This document shows positions 42,939 through 51,254 of a stretch of 64,000 nucleotides of DNA, piece by piece. Position numbers and translations under genes: made by a program. Position 1 is the first letter of the stretch; each line of letters opens with the position of its first letter. This DNA is from Streptomyces regalis (GTDB lineage: Bacteria; Actinomycetota; Actinomycetes; Streptomycetales; Streptomycetaceae): contig NZ_LLZG01000299.1 of NCBI RefSeq assembly GCF_001509475.1, forward strand, positions 10,048 to 74,047, written 5' to 3'. The notes under the pieces were generated by a model. The model was not told the origin of the DNA and did no database searches. It worked only from the letters and a program-made list of their open reading frames with translations.

Positions 42939-43178
42939 ATGGGCAGCGAAGAGCACGTCTGTCCCGAATGCGGACAGCCCGTCGATACGGTCGTCCGGCG
43001 CCACAAGACGCTGGGCGCCTGGGTCCCCACATGGGTGCCCGGCCCGTGCCGGAACCCCGAGTGCCCTGCGTACACCGAGGGCGACGCCGAGCACGAAGAG
43101 AAGCACGAGCGGAAACACGAGCAGAAGAACACGCAGAAGCACGAGCAGCCGGAGAAACCCACCGCGAAAAATTCCTGA
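42939..43178 (+). CDS. small zinc-ribbon-like protein with charged tail
   Basis: The 79-residue protein has two Cys pairs, CPECG and C-RNPEC (residues ~8-40), with a WVP motif between, suggesting one zinc ribbon. A ~38-residue tail follows, made almost only of Glu/Lys/His/Gln (EKHERKHEQKN..). No known function. It starts 27 bp after the reductase-like gene on the same strand. Confidence 0.7.
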   Translation: MGSEEHVCPECGQPVDTVVRRHKTLGAWVPTWVPGPCRNPECPAYTEGDAEHEEKHERKHEQKNTQKHEQPEKPTAKNS

Positions 43179-43274
43179 ACCTCGTGTCGAGAATCCCGGC
43201 CCGGCTCCGACGTCCCCTGTGAGAGCCGCCCGCCAAGGGCGGCCCGAGCCGACGGAAACCGAAGGAGCGTACCG

Positions 43275-43688
43275 ATGAAGTACCTGGTCATGGTGCAGGG
43301 CACACAGGCGGACTACGAGGCGATGCAGGGCAAGGCGTCCGAGCACTCCGTTGCCTGGAGCCAGGAGGAGGTCCAGGCGATGTACGCCTACATGCAGGCC
43401 CTCAACGACGACCTCGCCGAGACCGGCGAGATGATCGACGGACAGGGACTGGCCGAGCCCGCGAAGGTCCGGCACGTCACCCTGGGGGACGACGGCAAGG
43501 CAGTGATCACCGACGGGCCGTACAGCGAGACCAAGGAGCTGCTGGCCGGTTACTGGGTGCTGGACTGCGCGAGCCTGGAGCGGGTCACGGAGATCGCCGA
43601 GCGCGTCACCCGCTGCCCCCAGCCCGCCGGGGCCCCCGTGTACCCGGTGGTGATCCGGCCCATCCTGGACGGCGCCGGAGACTGCTGA
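43275..43688 (+). CDS. YCII/DGPF-domain protein
   Basis: The 137-residue protein starts MKYLVMVQGT and has the domain signature ITDGPYSETKELLAGYW. GAAGGAG precedes the ATG. It is followed after 7 bp by an ECF sigma factor of the group (ECF42) that is characteristically paired with DGPF proteins. Its biochemical role is not established. Confidence 0.9.
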   Translation: MKYLVMVQGTQADYEAMQGKASEHSVAWSQEEVQAMYAYMQALNDDLAETGEMIDGQGLAEPAKVRHVTLGDDGKAVITDGPYSETKELLAGYWVLDCASLERVTEIAERVTRCPQPAGAPVYPVVIRPILDGAGDC

Positions 43689-43695
43689 GCCGCCG

Positions 43696-44922
43696 ATGGC
43701 CGGCCCGACCGAGACCGAGGACCTGCTGCGCCGCCATGCGCCGCAGGTCCTCGGCGCGCTGGTGCGGCGGTACGGCCACTTCGACACCGCCGAGGAGGCC
43801 GTACAGGAGGCCCTGCTCGCGGCGGCCGAGCAGTGGCCGCGGGCCGGCGTCCCCGACAATCCGCGCGGCTGGCTGATCAAGGTCGCCGCACGCCGGCTGA
43901 CCGACGCCCTGCGTGCCGAGGAGGCGCGCCGGGCCCGGGAGGAAAAGGTCGCGGCGCTGACGCCACGGGACGCGTTCACGGCACCGGCGCCGGGGGCGGA
44001 CCGCGCTCCCCGCGAGGACGACACCCTCACCCTGCTCTTCCTGTGCTGCCACCCGGACCTGACCCCGCCCGCCCAGATCGCCCTCACCCTGCGTGCCGTC
44101 GGCGGTCTGACCACGGCGGAGATCGCCCGCGCGTATCTGGTCCCCGAGGCGACCATGGCCCAGCGGATCAGCCGGGCCAAGCAGAAGGTCCGCGGGGTGC
44201 GCTTCGGGCGCCCCGACCACTGGCAGGACCGCCTGCCCGCCGTCCTGCAGACCCTGTATCTGATCTTCAACGAGGGCTATACGGCGACCTCGGGCACGAG
44301 CCTGACGCGGCGGGAACTCGCCGGCGAGGCGATCCGGCTGACCCGCGAGGTCCACCGGCTCCTCCCCGACCACGGCGAGGTGGCCGGCCTGCTGGCCCTG
44401 ATGCTGCTCACCGACGCCCGCCGCGACGCGCGCACCGGCCCGCACGGCGAGCTCGTCCCCCTCGACGAACAGGACCGCGACCGCTGGGACAAGGCCGCGA
44501 TCGAGGAGGGCGTCGCCCTGGTCACCCGTGCCCTCTCCCGGGGTCGCGCCGGCCCGTACCAGCTGCGCGCGGCCATCGCTGCCGTACACGACGAGGCGCC
44601 CTCTGCCGAGGAGACCGACTGGAAGGAGATCCTCGGCCTCTACGACGTCCTCGTACGCCTCGTCCCCGGACCCGTCGAGCGGCTCAACCGGGCGGTGGCC
44701 GTCGCGATGGTCCAGGGACCGCGTGCGGGGCTGGCCGAACTGATCGCGCTGGAGGGCGAGTTGGGTGCCGGGCACCGCCTGGACGCGGTCCGCGGGCACC
44801 TCCTGGAGCGGGCGGGCGCCCACGACGAGGCCCGCGCCGCCTACGAGGCCGCGGCCGCCAAGACCCTGAGCCTGCCGGAGCAGCGCTATTTGCACGCGCG
44901 GGCGGCCCGACTCAGGCCGTAG
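43696..44922 (+). CDS. ECF sigma factor, ECF42 type
   Basis: The 408-residue protein has sigma region 2 (residues ~15-80, FDTAEEAVQEALLAAAEQWP) and region 4 (TTAEIARAYLVPEATMAQRISRAKQK). A ~210-residue C-terminal extension (DRLPAVLQTLYLIFNEGYTATSG...) is TPR-like. ECF42 factors lack an anti-sigma factor, carry this C-terminal domain for control, and activate the linked DGPF gene. That pairing is present here. Confidence 0.92.
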   Translation: MAGPTETEDLLRRHAPQVLGALVRRYGHFDTAEEAVQEALLAAAEQWPRAGVPDNPRGWLIKVAARRLTDALRAEEARRAREEKVAALTPRDAFTAPAPGADRAPREDDTLTLLFLCCHPDLTPPAQIALTLRAVGGLTTAEIARAYLVPEATMAQRISRAKQKVRGVRFGRPDHWQDRLPAVLQTLYLIFNEGYTATSGTSLTRRELAGEAIRLTREVHRLLPDHGEVAGLLALMLLTDARRDARTGPHGELVPLDEQDRDRWDKAAIEEGVALVTRALSRGRAGPYQLRAAIAAVHDEAPSAEETDWKEILGLYDVLVRLVPGPVERLNRAVAVAMVQGPRAGLAELIALEGELGAGHRLDAVRGHLLERAGAHDEARAAYEAAAAKTLSLPEQRYLHARAARLRP

Positions 44923-44931
44923 CGTGGGCCC

Positions 44932-45264
44932 ATGTCCGAACGCACGTACATCCTCCACATCACCGAGCGCTCTCTGTGGGACGCGGCACGCGAGCACGGC
45001 ACGTACGAGATCTCGACCCGCGGTCGCACGCTCCGGGACGAGGGCTTCATCCACTGCTCGACCCGTGCCCAACTCCCGGCCGTGGCGGCCTTCCTGTACG
45101 GCTCCTACGACGGCCCCGACGAGCTCGTGGTGCTGGTCGTGGACCCCGCGCGGCTCGATGTGCCGCTGAAGTACGAGGCGCCGGAGCCCGGGAGCGAGGA
45201 GTTCCCGCACGTGTACGGGCCCATCCCGGTGGACGCGGTGGTGGACGTGGAGCCGTGGGGGTGA
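44932..45264 (+). CDS. DUF952 protein
   Basis: The 110-residue protein matches the DUF952 pattern YILHITERSLWDAA ... GFIHCSTRAQL ... ELVVLVVDPARL ... FPHVYGPIPVDAV. The fold resembles ART-like/glutathione-S-transferase-associated domains; no activity is known. It is preceded by the ECF42 gene (9 bp) and its last codons overlap the GTG of the next small gene (GTGA). Confidence 0.88.
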   Translation: MSERTYILHITERSLWDAAREHGTYEISTRGRTLRDEGFIHCSTRAQLPAVAAFLYGSYDGPDELVVLVVDPARLDVPLKYEAPEPGSEEFPHVYGPIPVDAVVDVEPWG

Positions 45265-45497
45265 CGGGTCGCCGCAGGTTATGGCGGTGGATCGGGGCGG
45301 TGTGGGTGATCGTCGTGGCCGGCGCGGGCGGGGCGACGGTGTGGTTGCGGGATTCGGCGGAGCCGCCGGGGCCGTACCGCTAGGAGGAGGCCAGTCCTGC
45401 GCCGTCGCTTCCGGAAGTGTGGCCGTCGGCGTGCCCGAGCCCCACGCGCGACGAGAACGGCGCGGCACAACTCCTCTGCTTCGTCAGGACGCGCTAG
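45261..45497 (+). pseudogene. small membrane protein gene interrupted by an in-frame TAG
   Basis: From GTG 45261 (overlapping the DUF952 stop) 40 codons encode a basic start and one membrane span (IGAVWVIVVAGAGGATVWL), ending SAEPPGPYR at TAG 45381. The same frame stays coding-like for a further 37 codons (EEASPAPSLPEVWPSACPSP .. CFVRTR) to TAG 45495. That C-terminus (a Cys-containing, Pro-rich periplasmic tail) resembles what Streptomyces homologues carry. A TGG-to-TAG change would explain it. The gene also contains a TTA codon (45279-45281). The 3' end overlaps the convergent VOC gene. Confidence 0.6.
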
Positions 45498-46263
45498 AAG
45501 CGGCCAGTCCGCCCGTCTCCGGGTCGCGAGCCGTCAGGCAGTACACGCCGCCCGCCGGATCGCGCATCACCGTCCAGTGGGCGCCCTGGGCGACGAACGT
45601 CGCGCCCAGTTCCTGGTGCCGGGCGCGGGTCGCCGCGATGTCCGCGCAGGCGAGGTCCAGGTGGGCGGAGGCGGAGCGCTTCTCTCCGGGCCCCTCCTCT
45701 CCGGGCCGCTCCTCGCCGAGCCGCTGGAGCAGGATGCGGACGGGCAGCCCGGCCGGAGGCCTGAGCACATGGAACTCGGGGCGGGAGCCGGGCGCCGACG
45801 CCCAGCCCGCCAACAGGCCGCTCCAGAAGGCGACTTCGGCGTCGTACAGCGACGGTGGTACGTCCACGCAGACCTGGTCCAGCCGACTGCCGCGCACCAC
45901 GGGCGGCCGCACCGACTCCCCGTGCCAGGGCACGGCACAGAACAACTGCCCGGCGGGTGAGCGCAGTACGGCCCACCCCTCGTGCTCGGCGGCGATGCCC
46001 GCACCCTGCTCAAGCGCCGACTTCACGAATTCCGGTACGTCGTCCACGGCGAAGTCGAGATGTGCGCCACCGGCGCCCGAGTCGATCCCCTGGGCCCTCA
46101 CGCAGGCGTCGGCCCCGCCGCCCGGCAGCAGGGTCACGAACTCGCCCTGCTCGCCGCGGAATTCGGACAGCCGCGTGTCCGTCACCGCGGTCCAGAAGAC
46201 TTGGGCCAGGGCGAAGGACGCGGCGGGGCGGTCGACGAAGGCGTAGGTCCAGCGGATGCTCAT
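45484..46263 (-). CDS. VOC (glyoxalase/bleomycin-resistance fold) protein, two domains
   Basis: The 259-residue protein has tandem VOC modules, one around residues 5-120 (HLDFAVDDVPEFV) and one at 130-250 (HLDLACADIAATRARHQELGA). The pairwise beta-alpha-beta pattern and the spaced His/Glu ligands are of the type found in metal-dependent lyases and resistance proteins. ATG 46263 gives MSIRWTYAFVDRPAAS. No substrate can be assigned. Confidence 0.82.
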   Translation of the reverse strand: MSIRWTYAFVDRPAASFALAQVFWTAVTDTRLSEFRGEQGEFVTLLPGGGADACVRAQGIDSGAGGAHLDFAVDDVPEFVKSALEQGAGIAAEHEGWAVLRSPAGQLFCAVPWHGESVRPPVVRGSRLDQVCVDVPPSLYDAEVAFWSGLLAGWASAPGSRPEFHVLRPPAGLPVRILLQRLGEERPGEEGPGEKRSASAHLDLACADIAATRARHQELGATFVAQGAHWTVMRDPAGGVYCLTARDPETGGLAASSAS

Positions 46264-46343
46264 GGGGCGATCGTAGGTCTGCCGACGCGGTCGTGGGTCT
46301 GTCGGCAGCCGTAGGGACGAGCAGGACCTCCTCGACGCCCTCA

Positions 46344-46373
46344 AGGTTCACCACGGCAAGGTTCACCACGGCG
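46344..46373 (+). repeat. two perfect 15-bp tandem repeats upstream of the phosphate transporter
   Basis: AAGGTTCACCACGGC twice in direct tandem, 96 bp before the transporter ATG. Each unit contains GTTCACC, the core of the Streptomyces PhoP (PHO box) repeat, but with a 15-bp rather than 11-bp period. Confidence 0.75.
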
Positions 46374-46468
46374 GCTTTGCAGGACCCTTACCAACCTCGC
46401 GCCGGCTCCTGGGACACGCTTTGCCGTCGGTTCTCCGCGAATTGGCCCGCGCTTGTTTGCATTGGGGA

Positions 46469-47623
46469 ATGGACCACATCACGTTCCTGGTGGCGGTCGT
46501 CATTGTGACGGCCCTCGCCTTCGACTTCACCAACGGATTCCACGACACGGCGAACGCGATGGCCACCTCCATCGCCACGGGGGCGCTCAGACCGAAGACG
46601 GCGGTACTCATCAGCGGCGTCCTGAACGTCGTCGGTGCCTTCCTGTCCACCGAGGTCGCCAAGACGATCTCCGGCGGCATCGTGGACGACGCACTCGTCA
46701 CCCCGGGCATGATCTTCGCGGGCCTGGTGGGGGCGATCCTGTGGAATCTGCTCACCTGGCTGGTCGGGCTGCCGTCCAGTTCGTCGCACGCGCTGTTCGG
46801 CGGGCTGATCGGGGCCGTCTGGGTGGGTGCGGGGTCGCATGGCGTGCACTTTGACAAGGTTGTCGAGAAGGTGCTGATCCCGGCGGTGGCCTCGCCGCTG
46901 GTGGCGGGGGTCGCGGCACTGCTGGCCACGTACCTGGCGTACAAGCTCACCTCTCGCGCCCGCAAGCAGACGGTCACCAAGGGCTTCCGCGTCGGCCAGA
47001 TCGCCTCGGCTTCGCTGGTCTCCCTCGCCCACGGCACGAACGACGCGCAGAAGACGATGGGCGTCATCACCCTGACCCTGATCTCGGCGGGCGCGCTCGG
47101 CCACGACGCAGGTCCGCCCCTGTGGGTGATCGCCTCGGCGGGCCTGGCCATCGGTCTCGGCACCTACCTGGGCGGCTGGCGGATCATCCGCACGATGGGC
47201 AAGGGCCTGACGGAGATTCAGTCCCCGCAGGGCTTCGCCGCCGAGACTGCGTCCACGACGGTGATCCTCACCTCGGCCCACCTGGGCTTCGCGCTGTCCA
47301 CCACACAGGTCGCCTCCGGCAGCATCCTCGGCGCCGGGCTGGGCCGCCGCCTGGCGGAGGTCCGTTGGGGGGTGGCCGGGCGGATGGTCGTGGCCTGGCT
47401 CGTCACCCTGCCCGCCGCCGCGCTGGTCGGCGGTGTCTCGGCGAGCGTGGTCAAGCACGGCGGCAACCTCGGTACGGCCGTGGTCGCCCTGGTCGGCGCG
47501 GCCGTGGCCGCCGGCATCGTCGTCGTCTCCCGCCGCAACCCGGTGTCCGCGCACAACGTCAACGACGCCCACGAGGTCACGGTCCGCAGCACGGAGCCGA
47601 CGAAGGTCGGCACGGCCGCCTGA
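46469..47623 (+). CDS. low-affinity inorganic phosphate transporter (PiT family)
   Basis: The 384-residue transporter has two inverted halves, each with the PiT signature: DFTNGFHDTANAMATSIATG (near residue 20) and SLAHGTNDAQKTMGV (near 190). About ten spans. It moves phosphate with H+ or as a metal-phosphate complex. ATG 46469 is the first start giving the membrane span; the preceding frame is not protein-like. It is followed by a small membrane protein (47699), and the stop codon lies in a triple 15-bp repeat. Confidence 0.93.
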   Translation: MDHITFLVAVVIVTALAFDFTNGFHDTANAMATSIATGALRPKTAVLISGVLNVVGAFLSTEVAKTISGGIVDDALVTPGMIFAGLVGAILWNLLTWLVGLPSSSSHALFGGLIGAVWVGAGSHGVHFDKVVEKVLIPAVASPLVAGVAALLATYLAYKLTSRARKQTVTKGFRVGQIASASLVSLAHGTNDAQKTMGVITLTLISAGALGHDAGPPLWVIASAGLAIGLGTYLGGWRIIRTMGKGLTEIQSPQGFAAETASTTVILTSAHLGFALSTTQVASGSILGAGLGRRLAEVRWGVAGRMVVAWLVTLPAAALVGGVSASVVKHGGNLGTAVVALVGAAVAAGIVVVSRRNPVSAHNVNDAHEVTVRSTEPTKVGTAA

Positions 47624-47665
47624 GACGCGGCCGCCTGAGACGCGGCCGCCTGAGACGCGGCCGCC
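47621..47665 (+). repeat. three tandem 15-bp repeats covering the transporter stop codon
   Basis: TGAGACGCGGCCGCC three times in perfect tandem, preceded by a partial unit (CGGCCGCC). Every unit holds an in-frame TGA and a GCGGCCGC octamer (NotI site). Confidence 0.9.
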
Positions 47666-47698
47666 CAAGACAAGAGTGAGACAAGGGGAGTTCCGATC

Positions 47699-47932
47699 AT
47701 GAACCTCGACTGGACCGCACTCGGCCAGGTCGCCGCGGTGAGCCTCGCGGTCACGGTGGCCGTGGTCACCGTCTTCGCCTTCGGCGTGCTGGGCCTGGCC
47801 CGCCACGAGGGGACCCGCGAGGAGGTCGGCGGCACGTCCACCCTCGGCGTCGCCCAGGCCGGGCTGTGCTTCGTCGCCTGCGCGGCGGTGGTGGCGTACG
47901 GGATCTATCTGATCGTGCCGCAGTTCCACTGA
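47699..47932 (+). CDS. small two-span membrane protein paired with PiT
   Basis: The 77-residue protein has two hydrophobic segments (VAAVSLAVTVAVVTVFAFGVL and AGLCFVACAAVVAYGIYLIV) joined by a polar loop. ATG 47699 has AAGGGGAG. A small gene in this place follows pit genes in Streptomyces. A role as transporter partner is inference. Confidence 0.8.
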   Translation: MNLDWTALGQVAAVSLAVTVAVVTVFAFGVLGLARHEGTREEVGGTSTLGVAQAGLCFVACAAVVAYGIYLIVPQFH

Positions 47933-47971
47933 CGTTCGTCGAAGGGGCTCGGCCGCAGGACCTGCCGGGCC

Positions 47972-49438
47972 CTATTCGTCGGCGTTCGCTGTTCCCCGTC
48001 GTTCGTACGCCGTCACACGCCGCCCGCGGACCTGTATGTCCGCCACCACCTTGAAGTGCTCCTTCAGCACGGCGGTCTTCATCCTGTCCCGCTCCGCCGA
48101 CACCGGCCGTGCCACCGAGGGCACGTCAGTGACCAGCAGTATTCGCCGCTGAGCCAGCATCGCGCCACGTATCCGGGCCGGACCGGCCTCCTTGCCCTTC
48201 AACGTCCCCGACGCCACAGGGCTTTCCGCCAGCGCGACGTCCCGCAGTCCGGCGAAATCGTCGGGGCAGACCAGGGCGGTGTCGCGCCGGGCCGCCGGTA
48301 TGAAGACCACCGCGTCCCCGGACTGTTTCAGGCGCCGCACGTCCGCCGCCACCGCCATCACGTCGTCCACCCGGCTGGCCGGGGACCGCTTGGCCGTCGA
48401 CTGCGGTAACAGCGCCACGACCGCCACGGCGACCGTCACGGGGACGAGCCACGCCGAGGCTCTCGGGAACCGCGGCCCGGCCGCCCGCACGGCTGTGCCC
48501 AGCGCTGTGCCGATCAGCAGGGCCAGACCGAGCATGCTGAACAGGACGTAGCGGTCCAGGAACAGCGGCTGGACCAGGGAGAGGCCGAGGAGGCCGAGCT
48601 GCGGCACCGCCAGCAGCGGCAGCCCGACGGCGGCCACGGACAGCCGGCCCGCTCGTGGCCGGTCCAGCAGGGCGCCGAGGCCGCCGATCGCCAGCAGGAT
48701 CGCCGGGCCGATCATCATGTGCCAGGTCAGCGGCGGGATCCAGGAGACCTGGGCGGACTGGCGCCGGCTGAACAGGATCAACGGCAGCACAGCCACCAGG
48801 GCGACCGTCGCGGCCACCGCCCACCGCATCCATGTCCGCCGCGGGGCCCGTGTCCACAGCAGGGTCGCCAGATGTGCGGGCAGGATCAGCAGCGACAGCC
48901 AGTTCAGCAGCCCGCACACCGCCACCGTGCCGCCGTAGGCAGCCCAGTGCACCGCTCGGCCACGTCCCTGGAGGACGGTCACCAGCAACAGGGTGGATAT
49001 TCCGGCCCCGGCCGCGATCAGCGCGTAGGGGCGCCCCTCCTGGAGATAGGACTGCACGGCCGGAAGCAGCCCGAACGCCAGGCCGCCCGCCAAGCCCGCC
49101 CAGGTCCCGGCCAGCCGCCGGCCGATGACCGCCACACAGGCCGCCGCCACCGCCATGGCCAGCACGGAGGGCAGCCGCAGGGTCGTGGTGCTGGGCCCGA
49201 ACCACTCGAAGAGCGCGTGCATCAGCAGGTAGTAGAGCCCGTGTACGGCGTCGACCTGCCCCAGCATGTGCCAGATGTCCCCGACGGACCGCCGGGCCAC
49301 CTGCCAGGTCGCGGCCTCGTCCCGCCACACGCTGTGCTGCCGGGACAGCCCCCACAGACCGAGGGCGAGGGTCCACAGCAGGGGGATCGGCCACAGGGGC
49401 AGGCGGCGGCGCAGGGGTTTCTCCAGGGAGATCGACAT
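47972..49438 (-). CDS. GT-C-fold membrane glycosyltransferase (mannosyltransferase-like)
   Basis: The 488-residue polytopic protein has about 10-11 spans. A DE-type acceptor loop after the first span (SVWRDEAATWQVARR) is typical of the GT39/ArnT/PMT-like superfamily that uses polyprenyl-phosphate sugars on the outer membrane face. The C-terminal ~130 residues are extracytoplasmic (DDVMAVAADVRRL...). ATG 49438 (MSISLEKPLRRRLP) or 49480 are possible starts. Acceptor unknown. Confidence 0.8.
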   Translation of the reverse strand: MSISLEKPLRRRLPLWPIPLLWTLALGLWGLSRQHSVWRDEAATWQVARRSVGDIWHMLGQVDAVHGLYYLLMHALFEWFGPSTTTLRLPSVLAMAVAAACVAVIGRRLAGTWAGLAGGLAFGLLPAVQSYLQEGRPYALIAAGAGISTLLLVTVLQGRGRAVHWAAYGGTVAVCGLLNWLSLLILPAHLATLLWTRAPRRTWMRWAVAATVALVAVLPLILFSRRQSAQVSWIPPLTWHMMIGPAILLAIGGLGALLDRPRAGRLSVAAVGLPLLAVPQLGLLGLSLVQPLFLDRYVLFSMLGLALLIGTALGTAVRAAGPRFPRASAWLVPVTVAVAVVALLPQSTAKRSPASRVDDVMAVAADVRRLKQSGDAVVFIPAARRDTALVCPDDFAGLRDVALAESPVASGTLKGKEAGPARIRGAMLAQRRILLVTDVPSVARPVSAERDRMKTAVLKEHFKVVADIQVRGRRVTAYERRGTANADE

Positions 49439-49865
49439 TCCGTACGGCGGGGACAGACCGCCGGGTGATGTGGTCCCCACTCGCCCGCTTGTCGCCGAGC
49501 ACGCCGAGCACGCCGAACACCGCCTCGGCCGCGCGGGCCGAGACGGGATCAGAGTTGAGCGTTGCTCTCTTCCCCCGTGAACTCAGCAAAAGCTACGGGA
49601 CGGTATGGATCTGCGGCCACCGCTCGGCGCGTGAACACAATCACCGCGAATTCAGGGAACCTTGAGCCTGCCGAGCTGTGGATTTACGCCGGTTCGCGAT
49701 TGACCGGGCGGTTCGATGCAGGTTGCTTGCGCGGTCATCCTGCCGAACGCAGGTCCTGCCGACTGCGGCGCCGTATGTGCAGGTGGCCGTCACGGGGACA
49801 GAGGGGCGGTGCCGCGGGCAAGGTCCCGGACAGTGCGTACCGGCACTTCTGCGCAACGCGGCATG
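49439..49865. other. gene-poor region upstream of the glycosyltransferase
   Basis: 427 bp; no supported gene. It holds the glycosyltransferase promoter and, at its right edge, the broken 3' end of a GNAT relic. Base composition is lower in GC than the flanks. Confidence 0.5.
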
Positions 49866-50129
49866 GACGTTCTTGAGGACTGCGTTGCCCACCAACCGCC
49901 CGTCCGTTCCTGGACCGTGACGTTCCACGACGGCGAATGCGAAACGGTCTCCCGCCTCCCATCCTCGCCGCTGATCCTCGATCCACCATGCCGCGCTCGC
50001 CTCGTCGACCACGGCCGAACTCGCCCAACGCCGCAAGGCGTCGTCTCTGGACAACCGAGCGTATGCAGCCGCGCCCGTTTCCGGGTCCGCATCTGTGTGG
50101 CCTGCGGGGCCGGGGTGGCTGTTGCTCCG
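49866..50129 (-). pseudogene. GNAT acetyltransferase relic
   Basis: Codons directly after the MerR stop, in the same frame, read DADPETGAAAYARLSRDDALRR ... WWIEDQRRGWEAGDRFAFAVV ... GRLVGNAVLKNV, the first two-fifths of a ribosomal-protein-type GNAT. Nothing acetyltransferase-like follows in any frame, and there is no start codon with ribosome site. Truncated at both ends. Confidence 0.7.
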
Positions 50130-51065
50130 TCATGCCGAGCGGGTGCGCAGTGCCGCGACGGCCCAGGCGATCGCGGGTGCCAGAGGTTCCGGGGCGGGCC
50201 AGCCGTTGATCAGTGCGAGCAGGTGGAGGTACCGGTCCCGGCGTGGATCGGTCGCCGCGTCCAGGCGCTCCAGCAGCCAGTGCTGCAGTTCGGCGGAGTC
50301 CGGGTGAGGGTGGACGGCCGCACATCGTGCGATGAGGGCCGCGACGATCGGGTCCGCCTGCGGTGCATCAGGGCTGATGTCGGATGCGACGGCGGGTCGT
50401 ACGACGTCGCGGGTGATCGCGGCGACGTCCGGGCGCGGTGGCATGGTGCCGCCGCCGGGCAGGTTGTCCAAGCTGATCCGGGCCATGCGCCGCACACTGG
50501 CGCGGAAGTCGACGTCGAAGGAGAGCTCAGCCAGCTCCACCCATGCTGCGACCTGTTCCTCTGTGGGGCTCTCAGGGAGCTCGGGAGTCATGGAACGCTG
50601 GGCTGCGGCATGGGCGGCGCCGGCATGAGGGCCATCGAAGACGGCACCGAGGAAGTCGTCGATCAACCGCTGCTTCTCGGTCCGGGACAGCGTGGCCAGC
50701 TGGTGCATGAGTTCCATCTCCTCAAAGGTGGGCTCGCGTCGGGCGGCAGCCGCCAGCACCGCCCGTCGAAGACGCAGGATGCCGATCTGCACGTCCAGTG
50801 CGGCAGCGTGTTCCGCGGCGACCTGACTGAGCGTGAGTTCCTGGTCCACGACACGCCGGATCACGTCGAGGCCGAGCCCCAGTTCGCGCAGTGTCCGTAC
50901 GAGGGCCAGACGCGTCACGGCATCAGGGCCGTAGCGGCGGTAGCCGGCGGCGGTGCGGTCGGCCGGCGCGACGATGCCGCGATCCGAGTAGAAGCGGATC
51001 GTCTTCACCGTCAGCCCGGTACGGCGGGCCAGCTCACCGATCGAATACAGGGTGCCGTCGCGCAT
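50130..51065 (-). CDS. MerR-family regulator with long effector domain
   Basis: The 311-residue protein has an N-terminal MerR HTH (YSIGELARRTGLTVKTIRFYSDRG, AAGYRRYGPDAV), a coiled dimerisation helix (~85-125), and a ~180-residue C-terminal domain of unknown fold. No Cys cluster, so it is not a metal-responsive type; more like the TipA/BmrR group. ATG 51065 starts MRDGTLYSIGEL. A 19-bp dyad 15 bp upstream suggests autoregulation. Its normal target may have been the damaged GNAT downstream. Confidence 0.88.
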   Translation of the reverse strand: MRDGTLYSIGELARRTGLTVKTIRFYSDRGIVAPADRTAAGYRRYGPDAVTRLALVRTLRELGLGLDVIRRVVDQELTLSQVAAEHAAALDVQIGILRLRRAVLAAAARREPTFEEMELMHQLATLSRTEKQRLIDDFLGAVFDGPHAGAAHAAAQRSMTPELPESPTEEQVAAWVELAELSFDVDFRASVRRMARISLDNLPGGGTMPPRPDVAAITRDVVRPAVASDISPDAPQADPIVAALIARCAAVHPHPDSAELQHWLLERLDAATDPRRDRYLHLLALINGWPAPEPLAPAIAWAVAALRTRSA

Positions 51066-51080
51066 GACCCCCACCTTTGC

Positions 51081-51099
51081 GTCTCCCCCAACTGGAGAC
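51081..51099 (-). promoter_or_regulatory. MerR-type operator
   Basis: GTCTCC-N7-GGAGAC, a perfect 6-bp dyad spanning 19 bp, the size of the long spacer in MerR promoters. A CTTGAG -35-like string lies at its upstream edge. Confidence 0.75.
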
Positions 51100-51254
51100 T
51101 CAAGTCTGCGTCTTGGCGTCGCCGAGAGCGCAGATCCACCGCAGATCCACCTCGTCCTGTGGGCGGGCAGAAAAGACCGCACCCGATCCGTCATGGACGC
51201 CATGCTCGGCGGCCTGCGGACCGGGTGCGGACTGGTGGACCAGGTGATCGAGGA

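Noticed and set aside
46346..46367. Canonical PHO box
   Set aside because: The GTTCACC cores are 15 bp apart, not 11, so it was reported only as a repeat with a possible PhoP link.
51177..51230. Terminator of sodN (CCGCACCCG / CGGGTGCGG)
   Set aside because: Pairing is good but the loop is 36 nt, so it was not listed as a supported terminator.
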